DNA of 53,059 nt, from contig JACKBT010000033.1 of NCBI GenBank assembly GCA_020634415.1, positions 1 to 53,059 of the forward strand, in the 5' to 3' direction. Origin of the DNA: Ardenticatenaceae bacterium. Its GTDB lineage: Bacteria; Chloroflexota; Anaerolineae; Promineifilales; Promineifilaceae. Below are positions 24,702 to 33,523 of the stretch, one piece after another. A program made the position numbers and the translations under genes. The notes under the pieces are model-generated. The model was not told where the DNA came from and did no database searches. It saw only the letters and a program-made list of their open reading frames with translations. Numbering within the stretch: position 1 is the stretch's first letter; the number at the start of each line of letters is the position of its first letter.

Positions 24702-26339
24702 TCAGTTTTGCGGCACATACTGCACAACCTCCACGCCATCTGGCAAATCCAGCCAAAATTGCTCACCTGTGTCTAAATCCAAATAACGCCAACGTGTCTG
24801 CTGATAATTGACGGACTTAAAAATTAACTGGTTATCATCTAGCCAGAGAGGCAGGCTTGTGCCTGTTCCCAACTGGTGAGGGTTTTCTGGGTTGGCGACG
24901 GAGATAAGCGGTACGTTGTTATCCCAAATCCAAACAGGCGGGTCGAGAGCTACCCATTGACTGTCAGGACTCCAGTGAACGCCGACGGAGAGGGCGGCAT
25001 CGGTGGGTAGATGGATAAAGGGGAAAAGGAGGGTTGTTGTTTGATTGGTCAAATCGGCCAAGACATATGCACTGCCGTAACGGCCGTATTCAACCCCGCT
25101 GACCCCAACCACATACTGTCCATCTGGAGACATCACTGGCTCTCGCAAACCTGAGATTTCCTTCAACACCCCATCAATTAATAGGGTCTGAGCAAAGTCA
25201 AGTTTCTGTTCAAGGCCATCGCGCCAGATGTAAGTGTTATTGTCTTTGTTGTAAAGAATGCGGCCATCGGCCGTTACCGAAGGATAATGGTAGACAGATT
25301 GTTGTATGGGCAAAGTCGCCAGAGTGCCTTCCAGTACATTGAATAAGGCCAAGTTACCCATAGACCCCTGGTAAACACCCTCATCATAGGGGCCAAGCAT
25401 GAGCAGAACGGTTTCATCATCTAGCCAGGGCATATGCCAGGAGCCATGCAGCAGGGTGCCATCAACAGGAAGAGCTTCTTCCTCACCCAGGGGCCAGGGA
25501 AACAGCCGCACTTGATGATCGCCATCATCAGCATACAAGGCTGCTGTGCCGCCAGGGTTTATACTAAGCGAAAGGGTGTTAATTGGTAAGCTTTCGGCTA
25601 TGCCCGATTGGTTAACATACCACCATTCGTTTTCTAGCCGATAGATTAAACCAGGTGGCGGAGACAGCAGGGGGAGAGTGGGGACGAGAGTAAAGTTGTC
25701 GCCGGAGGCAAGAATACCGGCCCAGGCATAAGCCCCGTTCTCAACGGTAATGTAAAGTAGACCTTGCATCGTCCCCGCCGTACCCCAGCCTGAACTGTGG
25801 ACGACGGCCGTTATGGTCTGATTTGTACCCAAAACTGTTTCTGGCATAAATGGTTCAGTCAATTCAGCCAAAATATTTTCCTTATCAATCATAATTTCCG
25901 GCGAGTGTTCCCCATCCCATCCTCCGGTGATAAGCCCAAGTGCCTCGATGTGGGCGCGTTGAAATATGTCCTTTCTGAGGGGATAGACGTTTTGGGTAAA
26001 GCGGGCAGTTACCAATCCTTTAAGCGTTTCAAAGTCGCGGGTGTTGAGTGTGTTTTGTAAGGTGGACAGAAATTCGCTGAGGGAGATGGCAGGGGTGGCG
26101 GTGGCAACGGCCGTTGGCGGCAAGGCTGTGGCTGTCTCGATAGTGGCAACGGCCGTTGCCGTTGCCGTCGGGGGCGCAGGGGTGGCGGTGAGTGCGGGAA
26201 GGGGCGTAGGCGTGGGGGTGAGTGGGGGAGGAACGGCCGTTGCCTCCACCACCCGCGTCACTACAATCGGTTCTAAATCGGCCGTGCAAGCAGCCAACCA
26301 ATAAACCAGGAAAAGTAACAAAAGGCTTTGTTTATACAT
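24702..26339 (-). CDS. Lipoprotein with propeller domain, family 1 of three
   Basis: The 545-residue protein has lipid Cys18 (LVYWLAAC), then EPIVVTRVVEATAVPP and a long Thr/Pro/Ala/Val linker to about residue 85 carrying three AACGGCCGTT copies. A domain at about 85-235 (SEFLSTLQNTLNTRDFETLK ... VVHSSGWG ... YAWAGIL) is shared with the 870-residue lipoprotein upstream. The C-terminal part (from about 250) has TolB-like propeller blades (TADGRILYNKD, MSPDGQYVVGV, HWSPDSQWVAL). ATG 26339 has a GGAG site and gives a clean signal; the six-residue longer start is rejected. It is the last gene of a three-gene minus-strand set. Confidence 0.78.
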   Translation of the reverse strand: MYKQSLLLLFLVYWLAACTADLEPIVVTRVVEATAVPPPLTPTPTPLPALTATPAPPTATATAVATIETATALPPTAVATATPAISLSEFLSTLQNTLNTRDFETLKGLVTARFTQNVYPLRKDIFQRAHIEALGLITGGWDGEHSPEIMIDKENILAELTEPFMPETVLGTNQTITAVVHSSGWGTAGTMQGLLYITVENGAYAWAGILASGDNFTLVPTLPLLSPPPGLIYRLENEWWYVNQSGIAESLPINTLSLSINPGGTAALYADDGDHQVRLFPWPLGEEEALPVDGTLLHGSWHMPWLDDETVLLMLGPYDEGVYQGSMGNLALFNVLEGTLATLPIQQSVYHYPSVTADGRILYNKDNNTYIWRDGLEQKLDFAQTLLIDGVLKEISGLREPVMSPDGQYVVGVSGVEYGRYGSAYVLADLTNQTTTLLFPFIHLPTDAALSVGVHWSPDSQWVALDPPVWIWDNNVPLISVANPENPHQLGTGTSLPLWLDDNQLIFKSVNYQQTRWRYLDLDTGEQFWLDLPDGVEVVQYVPQN

Positions 26340-26353
26340 TTGCGCTCCTCCGT

Positions 26354-26989
26354 TCACGGCAAAAAGCGAAAGGTTGCCAACAGCGATTGGTAAACAGGTG
26401 TGTAATGGAGCAGCGTATCAGCGGTTGGGGCAAATCCTATCATGGTGAAGACGTGATCATCTTGGACGACATAGGTGGCAATGCTAAAAATATCATGCCC
26501 TGTACCTGGAGCCGCAATACCACTGCCCTGCCAGGCTAGTACGCCATCCACCGTTAATTGTTGTGTGCCTCGGGGTAAAAGTTGGGAATCAGCCCATTGA
26601 TCCAGGCTCAATCCATCGGGGTTCTCCATGACCCGAATAACGATCCAAAAATCTTGGTAGCTGAGTGGTGCTACATGATCTTCGGCATTCGGATGAGTGG
26701 CAAGTAGGGTGTCACTTTCTATGTCTAAATCTGGGGTCGACGAGTAGAAGCCAACTGGGTACTGTATGGTGTAACCATGTTTTGTGTGGGTGAAGGGGAT
26801 GGTTTCGGTGAGGGAGATGGTGGGGTAAACGGCCGTTGTCGCTGTCGCCGTTGGTGAAAGAGACGTTGCTGTGGGCATTGTGGTGGGCGGAACGGCCGTT
26901 GCCACCACAATCCGCGTCACAGCAATCGGTTCGCTAACGAATGTACAAGCTGTGAGGAAGAGTAGTCCTAAAAGTAAGAGATGTTTCAT
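26354..26989 (-). CDS. Small lipoprotein with PsbP/YP-type domain, family 2 of three
   Basis: The 211-residue protein has lipid Cys15 (GLLFLTAC), then EPIAVTRIVVATAVPP and a Thr/Pro/Ala linker to about residue 60. Its single domain begins FTHTKHGYTIQYPVGFY, a pattern common in PsbP-like and other small lipoproteins that bind an unknown ligand, and ends LLATFRFLP. The post-lipobox motif is nearly the same as in its neighbours, although the folded domain is unrelated. It lies 14 bases before the next lipoprotein start. Confidence 0.75.
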   Translation of the reverse strand: MKHLLLLGLLFLTACTFVSEPIAVTRIVVATAVPPTTMPTATSLSPTATATTAVYPTISLTETIPFTHTKHGYTIQYPVGFYSSTPDLDIESDTLLATHPNAEDHVAPLSYQDFWIVIRVMENPDGLSLDQWADSQLLPRGTQQLTVDGVLAWQGSGIAAPGTGHDIFSIATYVVQDDHVFTMIGFAPTADTLLHYTPVYQSLLATFRFLP

Positions 26990-27003
26990 CGGCCGTTTTC
27001 CTT

Positions 27004-27032
27004 TGTAGGACGATTTTCAAAATCGTCCTACA
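27004..27032 (-). terminator. Perfect 29-base hairpin between lipoprotein genes
   Basis: Arms TGTAGGACGATTTT and AAAATCGTCCTACA are perfectly complementary around one base. It fills most of the 47-base gap between the 870- and 211-residue lipoprotein genes. The CGATTTT word is also the core of the hairpin at 38204-38239. A minimal loop makes a cruciform or mRNA-processing role as likely as termination. Confidence 0.6.
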
Positions 27033-27036
27033 GCTA

Positions 27037-29649
27037 TCATTCAGCAGTCAAATCGCCTGAATCTACATTCAACAACCAGGTATTACCGCCATCGTCTTGG
27101 AGGCGCACGGTTGTGCCGGTGCTGTCGGCCCATTCCAGAATGGTGAAGCGGCGGGGATCGTTGGCGATGAGGGTAACGGCCGTTATATCAGCCGCATCAA
27201 CCCGCACGATGCTGTGTGTCCAATCATCGCTGCATGGGTTATGGGCGATGGTGAACAGGAAACGGCCGTTGTCGGGCGACCAGAGGATATTGCCAGCCTG
27301 TCCATCGGCCGTTTCGGCGGCAACTACGCTGTCAGCTTGCCCGCTGGCAACATTCTGGACAACCGCGACAATCCCCTGGCCGTTGAAGCGGAGGTAGGCT
27401 ACGGCTGTTTCATCCGGCGAAAGGGAGAAATTGCCTGTTAAACCATCCTCTAAAATAGTTTGCACCGTGCCATCGCTCACATCCAGGCGATGCAAATCGG
27501 TGCCAGTGAAGAAGAGGCCGCAGCCATCCGTTGAGCCAGTGTTGGTGTAGTAGAGGTAACGGCCGTCGGCCGACCAGCGCACCACAGCGACGGCCACATC
27601 ACCCAGGCCATAGCTGCGCCACTCGGCTACGGGTGCCCAGATGGTTGTGCCATCGGTAACGGTGAGGCTGGTGTAGAATTTTTCTGATTGCAGAATGACA
27701 ACTGGTTCGGTGCGGCTGGCGGTGGCTTGCCAACGGCCGTCGGGCGAGACCTCTGTGCTGCTTGACTCTATCTGCAACTCCGAAGGATCGGGCAATTCGG
27801 TCTGCGGCGTGGCCGAGTCCACCGGCACAACCAAAGCTGTGTCGCCCGTCACCCAGCAGTTGCCAATGGTGTCATCGGGGCAGATGACGCGCCACCAGTT
27901 GTTGTTGTAACCCGCACCTGTTACCAGGGCCGTTTGCCCCGCAAAAATAGGGCCAATTACCTCATAATCTTCGCTGGGGCCGCTGTAGATGGTCACATCT
28001 TGCACCGCGTACACATACTTTGTGCCAGCGGGGTCGGTGACGCGAATGGTGTCGCTGGGCAAGTCATCAACGGGGGTGATGCCCCACACGCGGCTGCCAT
28101 CGAGCAAGTTCACGCGGAACATTTCGCCGCTGTTGATGTCGTAGAGGCGGGGGCCATCGTTGAGGCTGTAGATGAGTTGGAAGTCGTTGACCCAATGGGG
28201 ATCGCGGCCGGCGGCATCTACCAGGGTTTGGCTGCGGCCGTCGGCGGCCAGCAGCCAGATGCCAGAGCCTTCGGGGCCGTTGGCCCATACTTCCAGTGCC
28301 AGCCACTGCCCGTCGGGACCCCACACCGGCGAGGGGACGAGTGCGCCAAAGCGGGCGGGATCCCAGGTGAGGAGGGTAACGGCCGTTTTGGCTTCCATAT
28401 CAAACACCTGTACCATGCGTCGTTCGCCATCGCCTGTGAGCCAGGCAATTTTGTTCGGGGCAGGCGACCAGGCCGGATTGAAAATGCCATTACCCGAATT
28501 ACCAGCAAAGGTGGTTTGGTCAAAGATTTGTAAGCCGCTGTCGGGGTGGTAAAGGCGACCCGTCAAAATATCATCCTGACTGCCAGAGAAAACATCGAAG
28601 GCTGACCAGGTATAGTCCGAGAGGTAGTTTGGCCGTCCACCTGAAAGATGTGTTTCGTCCAAAATTTGCAGATCGCCGCTGGGAATTTCCAGGGTGGCGA
28701 TGTGGCCGTTGTTGGGGCCATCGCCTTCGCTGGGGTCTAGCCAGATGCCCACGAAGAGGGTGTCGTTGTCGCCCCACAGCAGGTAGCCGGAGGGCGTGTA
28801 GTCGGCGGCGTACTGCTGCTGCGCTTGGGTGGCGGTGTTGATGAGCCATAGCTGCTGCTGGTCGTTGATGTAGGCGGCGTAACGGCCGTCGGGGGAGAGG
28901 GCCAGGTTGGGGGTGTTGGCTGTTTCGGCATCAAGCAGTTGGATGACTTGCCCATCGCGCTGCATCTGGTAGAGGCCCAGATCATAAAAGCTGTAGATGA
29001 GGCCCACGGGAATGGCGGCTGTGCTTAGATTGGCATCGGCGAAACGGCCGTTAGTGTACAAAAATCCCGACCAGGCATACCGATCCGCTTCCTCTGTGAT
29101 GAACAAAATGGCCTCGTCACTGGCGGATTGACCCCAACCGATGCTGTGTAGGGCGGCCACAACGTTGGCAGCGGGGCCAAACATCGTCTCTGGCGGCTGG
29201 CCGATTAGCTGGGTTAACTCATCCAGGCTCAGGTGGGTGAATTGCACGGATAATGGCGCAGGTAGAGAGCCGTTTTGGAATTCGTGGATGATTTGGGTGG
29301 GTTCATATTGCCGCCATTCGGAACGCCAGGCTCCAACAGTGACGGGGTTGCTCATGACGGAGGCTAAATAGTCGTAATTTTGCTCCATCACAAAGCGTTC
29401 TAGCTGCTGCACAAAAGGATCAAGGCCGTCGCTGAGGGCGGGCGGGGTGGGGAAGGTGGGCAGGGCGGTGGCGAAGGGGGTGAGCACTGGTGTGGGGGTG
29501 GGGAAGAGTGTGGCGGTGGGGGGAACGGCCGTTGCCGTTGCCTCTGTCACAGGGCGAGTGGCGACGATGGGTTCGGTGGGCGTGGCGGTGCAGGCGGCGA
29601 GTATAGATAAAATTAAAATTGCCAATACCGAAAGGCTGAATTTCTTCAT
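27037..29649 (-). CDS. Large lipoprotein with propeller and SH3b domains, family 3 of three
   Basis: The 870-residue protein has lipid Cys20 (LSILAAC), then EPIVATRPV and a Thr/Ala/Pro linker to about residue 75. It shares the VAALHSIGWG ... YAWSGFLY domain (about 75-225) with the third gene. TolB-like blades follow (LALSPDGRYAAYIN, NKIAWLTGDGERR, WGPDGQWLALE). A bacterial SH3 domain lies at about 545-615 (YVYAVQDVTIYSGPSEDYEV ... WWRVICPDD), then further blades (VRWSADGRYLYYTN, SLSPDETAVAYLR). SH3b domains often bind peptidoglycan, so a wall-associated envelope role is plausible (inference). It is the first gene of the three-gene set. Confidence 0.8.
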   Translation of the reverse strand: MKKFSLSVLAILILSILAACTATPTEPIVATRPVTEATATAVPPTATLFPTPTPVLTPFATALPTFPTPPALSDGLDPFVQQLERFVMEQNYDYLASVMSNPVTVGAWRSEWRQYEPTQIIHEFQNGSLPAPLSVQFTHLSLDELTQLIGQPPETMFGPAANVVAALHSIGWGQSASDEAILFITEEADRYAWSGFLYTNGRFADANLSTAAIPVGLIYSFYDLGLYQMQRDGQVIQLLDAETANTPNLALSPDGRYAAYINDQQQLWLINTATQAQQQYAADYTPSGYLLWGDNDTLFVGIWLDPSEGDGPNNGHIATLEIPSGDLQILDETHLSGGRPNYLSDYTWSAFDVFSGSQDDILTGRLYHPDSGLQIFDQTTFAGNSGNGIFNPAWSPAPNKIAWLTGDGERRMVQVFDMEAKTAVTLLTWDPARFGALVPSPVWGPDGQWLALEVWANGPEGSGIWLLAADGRSQTLVDAAGRDPHWVNDFQLIYSLNDGPRLYDINSGEMFRVNLLDGSRVWGITPVDDLPSDTIRVTDPAGTKYVYAVQDVTIYSGPSEDYEVIGPIFAGQTALVTGAGYNNNWWRVICPDDTIGNCWVTGDTALVVPVDSATPQTELPDPSELQIESSSTEVSPDGRWQATASRTEPVVILQSEKFYTSLTVTDGTTIWAPVAEWRSYGLGDVAVAVVRWSADGRYLYYTNTGSTDGCGLFFTGTDLHRLDVSDGTVQTILEDGLTGNFSLSPDETAVAYLRFNGQGIVAVVQNVASGQADSVVAAETADGQAGNILWSPDNGRFLFTIAHNPCSDDWTHSIVRVDAADITAVTLIANDPRRFTILEWADSTGTTVRLQDDGGNTWLLNVDSGDLTAE

Positions 29650-29840
29650 TTTGATGAATTCCTTGAGCCTGTCTAAAGGCTCATTTCTAGCTTAGGTCAA
29701 TCGCAAAAAGTTGAATAACACCCGACAATTTAGATGCGTTTCCATCAAACAGTATAAAGAATCGCGCCACAGTTCCGCCTGACGCGATGCCACCATCTAT
29801 GTCTGCTGATAGATACGCTTGGCATACGCAAACTACGCAA

Positions 29841-29877
29841 AAAAAGCCCGAAGGATTTGCTATCTTTCGGGCTTTTT
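29841..29877 (-). terminator. Intrinsic terminator of the SPFH operon
   Basis: AAAAAGCCCGAA (29841-29852) pairs with TTCGGGCTTTTT (29866-29877) and is flanked by A-runs and T-runs on both sides, so it works in both orientations. On the minus strand it lies about 110 bases beyond the second SPFH gene. The 334-base gap (29650-29983) otherwise holds only a GGAGATT-word hairpin and no gene I can support. Confidence 0.8.
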
Positions 29878-29912
29878 AGGCACTACGTAAGTGTTCGTTT
29901 TTAACTTGGCGG

Positions 29913-29966
29913 TTTTGGAGATTGGAGATTAGAGATTGGAGACTGGCCAGTCTCCAGTCTCCAAAA
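29913..29966. repeat. GGAGATT/GGAGACT-word inverted repeat
   Basis: GGAGACTGG and CCAGTCTCC abut as a perfect palindrome, and the outer TTTTGG and CCAAAA also pair. The left side is made of near-tandem GGAGATT words, as at 8939-8991. It lies just beyond the stop of the second SPFH gene. Confidence 0.55.
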
Positions 29967-29983
29967 TCGCTCACAACCCTCCC

Positions 29984-31348
29984 TTAGCTGTTACCGCGTT
30001 TGGCTGAGCGCACCTTGCTGCGGACGTTATCCGCCAGGTCACGTACATCGTCGAGGAGGCCACTGTCAACGGCCGTTTGCCCCACAGCTTGCGAAAAAGT
30101 AGGCGGCGGGGGTGGCTGCGGTAACGATTGCCGCTGCTGCTGTCCCATCATCTGCGGCAGCAACTGCGCCATCATCAACATAGACAACGCCGACGAATCA
30201 CCATTGCCCTCGCTGTGCACCAGCACCGGGCGCGGCGCTTCACTCGCCAGCACCTCCGCCACTTGCAAACGATGCAGCGCCAGTTCATATTGCAGCACCG
30301 CCCAGTTATCCTGATACGACTTGCCCAGACGATTAAGGGCGCGGGCTTCATTTTCGGCCGCTTTCAGCGTCGCCTGTCCCTTCGCCTCAATCTCCAGCCG
30401 AATCTTCTCCGCCTCCGTCTCGCGCTCTTGCAGCATCTGCGCCACATCCTCACGCGCCTTATTGATGGCCTCTTTCACCTCAATCTTCTTGGCATCCTGA
30501 ATCTTCTTGGCCCGTTCAATTTCCAGCAAAATCGTATCCGTGCGCTGCTTCTTAATCAGCTCCCACTCCTTCTCATAAGCCACCAACTCCTTGGCCACAC
30601 GCTCCCGCGTCGCCAGATTTTGCTGATATTGATCCGGTAACTGCACGTCGGGAATATTCGCGCCCACAATGCGCACACCATATCGCTCCAACTGCCGATT
30701 CAGCAGCACTTGCATATCGCCCACATCACTGCCGCGCAAATCATACGCCTTTTCCGTCTGCACCAGGCGGCTGCGCTGGCGGATGGCATCTTGCACCGCA
30801 CTGCTCAATACAATATCAAAGTTACTCGCGCCAATGTGCCGCACAAACTTCACCGGGTCCACAATGCGGAACTTGAGGAAGAACTCAATAGACTTCAGCG
30901 GCACATTTTCCTGTGTAGGGCTGGCCTGTACGGGAGCGGTGTACGGGATTTCCGTCGAAGTATCCACAATGAATTCCACCTTCTCCCAGGGCTTGAAGAG
31001 AAAACGGCGGCCAGGGGGCAAAATGCCCACAATCTTGCCATAACGGGACAAGATGCCCGTCGTGCCTTGCTCAATTCTGATGACGATGCTGTTATATAAC
31101 CAGGCGACAGCCACGCCACCCGCGCCCAAACCAATTATAATCAACAGCACGCCAAAGATATTGGCCGCAAACAGCCCGGCCAGCAACAAATACAAAGAGA
31201 AAGCCAACAAGCCATACCCGCCAAAACCACGATTATCCTTGGGGATAACAACGGGGACGAGTTTGCCTTCATCACCACCACGCAGAAATTGTTGAATGTT
31301 CTGCCAGGCGGCCACAACTTCTTTGATGCTAGATGTTTCTTTGCTCAT
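29984..31348 (-). CDS. SPFH/band-7 domain protein (second of pair)
   Basis: The 454-residue protein has two hydrophobic segments near residues 45-90 (YGLLAFSLYLLLAGLFAANIF and GVLLIIIGLGAGGVAVAWL). An SPFH domain (about 95-260) contains RYGKIVGILPPGRRFLFKPW and LKSIEFFLKFRIVDPVKFVRHIG. A long coiled coil follows (about 260-380, with ERAKKIQDAKKIEVKEAINK), then a Pro/Gln-rich tail. SPFH proteins oligomerise into membrane cages that organise proteases or lipids. Its ATG overlaps the stop of the preceding SPFH gene by one base (TAATG), so the two are probably made in fixed ratio, as in HflK/HflC. Confidence 0.85.
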   Translation of the reverse strand: MSKETSSIKEVVAAWQNIQQFLRGGDEGKLVPVVIPKDNRGFGGYGLLAFSLYLLLAGLFAANIFGVLLIIIGLGAGGVAVAWLYNSIVIRIEQGTTGILSRYGKIVGILPPGRRFLFKPWEKVEFIVDTSTEIPYTAPVQASPTQENVPLKSIEFFLKFRIVDPVKFVRHIGASNFDIVLSSAVQDAIRQRSRLVQTEKAYDLRGSDVGDMQVLLNRQLERYGVRIVGANIPDVQLPDQYQQNLATRERVAKELVAYEKEWELIKKQRTDTILLEIERAKKIQDAKKIEVKEAINKAREDVAQMLQERETEAEKIRLEIEAKGQATLKAAENEARALNRLGKSYQDNWAVLQYELALHRLQVAEVLASEAPRPVLVHSEGNGDSSALSMLMMAQLLPQMMGQQQRQSLPQPPPPPTFSQAVGQTAVDSGLLDDVRDLADNVRSKVRSAKRGNS

Positions 31349-32937
31349 TAATTCTTCTCCTTATTGGCCTTGTTATTACCTGTGGATAATGTGCCATCAT
31401 CTACTTGGCTGATGATGGCTTCAGCGATGGCTTCTTCATCTTCAGCCGAAATCTGGTTAATTTGTGCCGCTCGTTCTCGAATGCGGGCCACGATTTGCTT
31501 CATGCGCTGGCGAATCATCTGCACATCGGCCTCGGTATAGAGTGGTTTATCGCCCACGCCCATCATCTGCCGCGCAATCGCCATGAAGTCAATGTCGGCC
31601 TCTTTGGAGCCAATGTTGACGACTTGGGGCAGGCGGTGGGCCATGCTTTCCAGCTTTGCCAGCACATCTTGCTGGTAACGGTACTCTAAAATTTCGGGGT
31701 AGTAGGCACTGCTGACGGCGCGGATGTCGAGGGCTTGGGCTTCGAGCAGAGCGGAATTAGCTTTGGCGGCACTTTCGGCCTCAATCATCAACTGTCGGGC
31801 ATAGGCATTAGCGCGGTTGACTTCTTTCTCGCGGGCGGTGTTGATTTCGGCCTGGGAGCGAGCAATTTCGGCGCGGGTTTCGGATAGCTTTTCCTTCAAG
31901 CCAGCCAATTCGCGGTTGAGGTCGCCTTCGTCCTGCTCTTTGCGCAGTTTGAGTTCATATTGGTAGGTGTAGGCTTCTTTGGCCACGCGCAGCACTTCGG
32001 CGGCGGCTAAGTCCATGCGGTATTCCTGGCTGGAGGGTTCGGCGTGGGTGATGTTGGCGTTTACGAAGCGCACGGCCGGTAAGAATTGGCTGTTCAGTGA
32101 TTCCAACATGGATTGGGTGGTTTCGCCCACCAGATCGTAGATGTCTTCGGCCCGCTGCTCGTAAATGAGGGCACGGGTCATTTCGCTGATGGCGTTTTGC
32201 AGCTTTTCGGAGAAGCCGTTGACCCCGCCGAGGGTGAAGATGAACTCTTCGGGGTCTTCAATTTTGAATTGCAGGAAGAGGTCTACGGAGGCGTTGATGC
32301 GGCTGGCGGTGGGGGCTTCGCGGATGGGGGCGTTGTAGGGGTATTCTTTGGTGGTGTTGACAATGTAGCTGACTTTTTTCCAGGGGTTGATGAGGATGGT
32401 GCGGCCAGCGCCTACTTTGGCTTCTAGTTTACCGAAGCGAGTGATGAGAGCCTGAGAGCCGTCGGGAACCATGATGTAGGTGTTGCGCCAGGCACTAAAG
32501 GTTGTGTAGGCGGTTAGGAGCAGCCAGTAATGGGGGCCAAAACAAACCAGGCTGGAGTTGAAGTCGCCGCCTAAGTTGCCAATGAGGCCGTCTATCAGGC
32601 TAGTGGAGAAGATGCCGATTAAGCCGACGATGCCGAAGAATACTGTGCCCAAAATCCACCAGTAGGAGCGGGTGTCTTTGGGGATGACGACGGGGGAGAT
32701 GACGTTGACGGGGGCTTCACCACTTTTTCTGTCTTTTTTGGAGAAGCTGCGGTTGAGGGTTTCGGCGGCTTCGGAGAGGGAGACGGCCATTTGGGCGATC
32801 TCGGTTCCGGCCGTTTGGCCTTGTTCGCGGGCGGAAACGAAGTCGCGGGCGTTGATGCGGAATTGCTCGAATTCTTCGCTTTGGGCAACTTCGTTGATGG
32901 CGCCCAAAACTTGTTGGACTCTTTGGATATTGCTCAT
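31348..32937 (-). CDS. SPFH/band-7 domain protein (first of pair)
   Basis: The 529-residue protein has an N-terminal helical cytoplasmic part (1-80) and two membrane segments at about 90-160 (WILGTVFFGIVGLIGIFSTS, HYWLLLTAYTTFSAW). The SPFH domain (about 165-330) includes TRFGKLEAKVGAGRTILINPW and VDLFLQFKIEDPEEFIFTLG. A coiled coil follows at about 335-410 (LRKEQDEGDLNRELAGLKEK), then an acidic tail. It starts the two-gene unit, with AGGAGG-like sequence upstream of the start at 32937. The second membrane segment is preceded by a long polar loop, so topology may put the SPFH cage in the cytoplasm. Confidence 0.85.
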   Translation of the reverse strand: MSNIQRVQQVLGAINEVAQSEEFEQFRINARDFVSAREQGQTAGTEIAQMAVSLSEAAETLNRSFSKKDRKSGEAPVNVISPVVIPKDTRSYWWILGTVFFGIVGLIGIFSTSLIDGLIGNLGGDFNSSLVCFGPHYWLLLTAYTTFSAWRNTYIMVPDGSQALITRFGKLEAKVGAGRTILINPWKKVSYIVNTTKEYPYNAPIREAPTASRINASVDLFLQFKIEDPEEFIFTLGGVNGFSEKLQNAISEMTRALIYEQRAEDIYDLVGETTQSMLESLNSQFLPAVRFVNANITHAEPSSQEYRMDLAAAEVLRVAKEAYTYQYELKLRKEQDEGDLNRELAGLKEKLSETRAEIARSQAEINTAREKEVNRANAYARQLMIEAESAAKANSALLEAQALDIRAVSSAYYPEILEYRYQQDVLAKLESMAHRLPQVVNIGSKEADIDFMAIARQMMGVGDKPLYTEADVQMIRQRMKQIVARIRERAAQINQISAEDEEAIAEAIISQVDDGTLSTGNNKANKEKN

Positions 32938-33092
32938 AGGTTCCTCCTTTGGGGTGTCAGGTGTTTAAGGGTCAGGTGTCAAGGGTCATGTGCTTGCACT
33001 TGAACGGTATCATAACATAGTTTGGGTTGGAATGGATGACAAGCTGCCTCCTTTGCCTATATATGGGCATATTTTGGTTATTTGGGTAATAG

Positions 33093-33206
33093 CTACATAT
33101 ATGGTGTGTATACGGGGGAACGGCCGTTAAAGTCTCACAAACGGCCGAAAACGAACGCCTTCAAGCTGAACTGGACAAACTACGGCAAGAAAGCAGCGAA
33201 AAATGA
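33093..33206 (+). pseudogene. Coiled-coil C-terminal remnant upstream of the BrnT module
   Basis: A short frame ends at 33206 and reads VSQTAENERLQAELDKLRQ, a coiled-coil tail like those at the C-terminus of Uma2-type nucleases. No start or catalytic domain precedes it, because a stop lies at 33090. It contains AACGGCCGTT and a near copy 24 bases on. I regard it as the leftover end of a deleted gene. The parent family is a guess. Confidence 0.4.
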
Positions 33207-33232
33207 CGGTGTCATCATAATTGTTGTATAAT
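33203..33232 (+). promoter_or_regulatory. Promoter and palindromic operator of the BrnT module
   Basis: ATGAC-GGT-GTCAT (33203-33215) is a perfect palindrome overlapping a weak -35 (ATGACG), and TATAAT lies at 33227-33232 with 18 bases between. The GTG at 33239 falls about where transcription would start, so the toxin mRNA may be leaderless. Autorepression by the antitoxin or complex at the palindrome is inferred from other BrnTA modules. Confidence 0.5.
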
Positions 33233-33238
33233 GCCCTT

Positions 33239-33523
33239 GTGAATGTAAAAGGGTTTATCTGGCGTGACGACATCATTGATAAATTACAATGGAAACATCA
33301 TGTAGAAGTTGATGAAGTCCAAGAAGTTTTTGCCAATAAGCCACGAGTTGTACGTTTAGAACGAGGAAAATATCAGGGTGAAGATGTATATGCAGCATTT
33401 GGTCAGACAGACAACGGCCGTTACCTCACTATCATCTTCATCCACAAGAAATCGGGCAAAGCCCTCATCAATACCGCCCGTGATATGAGCAACAGTGAGC
33501 GAAAACAGTATGGCCGAAAATAA
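33239..33523 (+). CDS. BrnT-family (DUF497) ribonuclease toxin
   Basis: The 94-residue protein has the BrnT arrangement: FIWRDDIIDKLQWKHHVEVDEVQEVF at the start, a middle strand GEDVYAAFGQTDNGRYLTIIF, and the C-terminal NTARDMSNSERKQY that matches the family's ARDMSxxERKxY signature. BrnT is a RelE-fold RNase that inhibits translation. It is placed first, as usual for brnTA. GTG 33239 is chosen because the family begins a few residues before FIW; a TTG at 33221 would place the start before the TATAAT. An AACGGCCGTT copy encodes the NGR of DNGRYL. Confidence 0.85.
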   Translation: MNVKGFIWRDDIIDKLQWKHHVEVDEVQEVFANKPRVVRLERGKYQGEDVYAAFGQTDNGRYLTIIFIHKKSGKALINTARDMSNSERKQYGRK

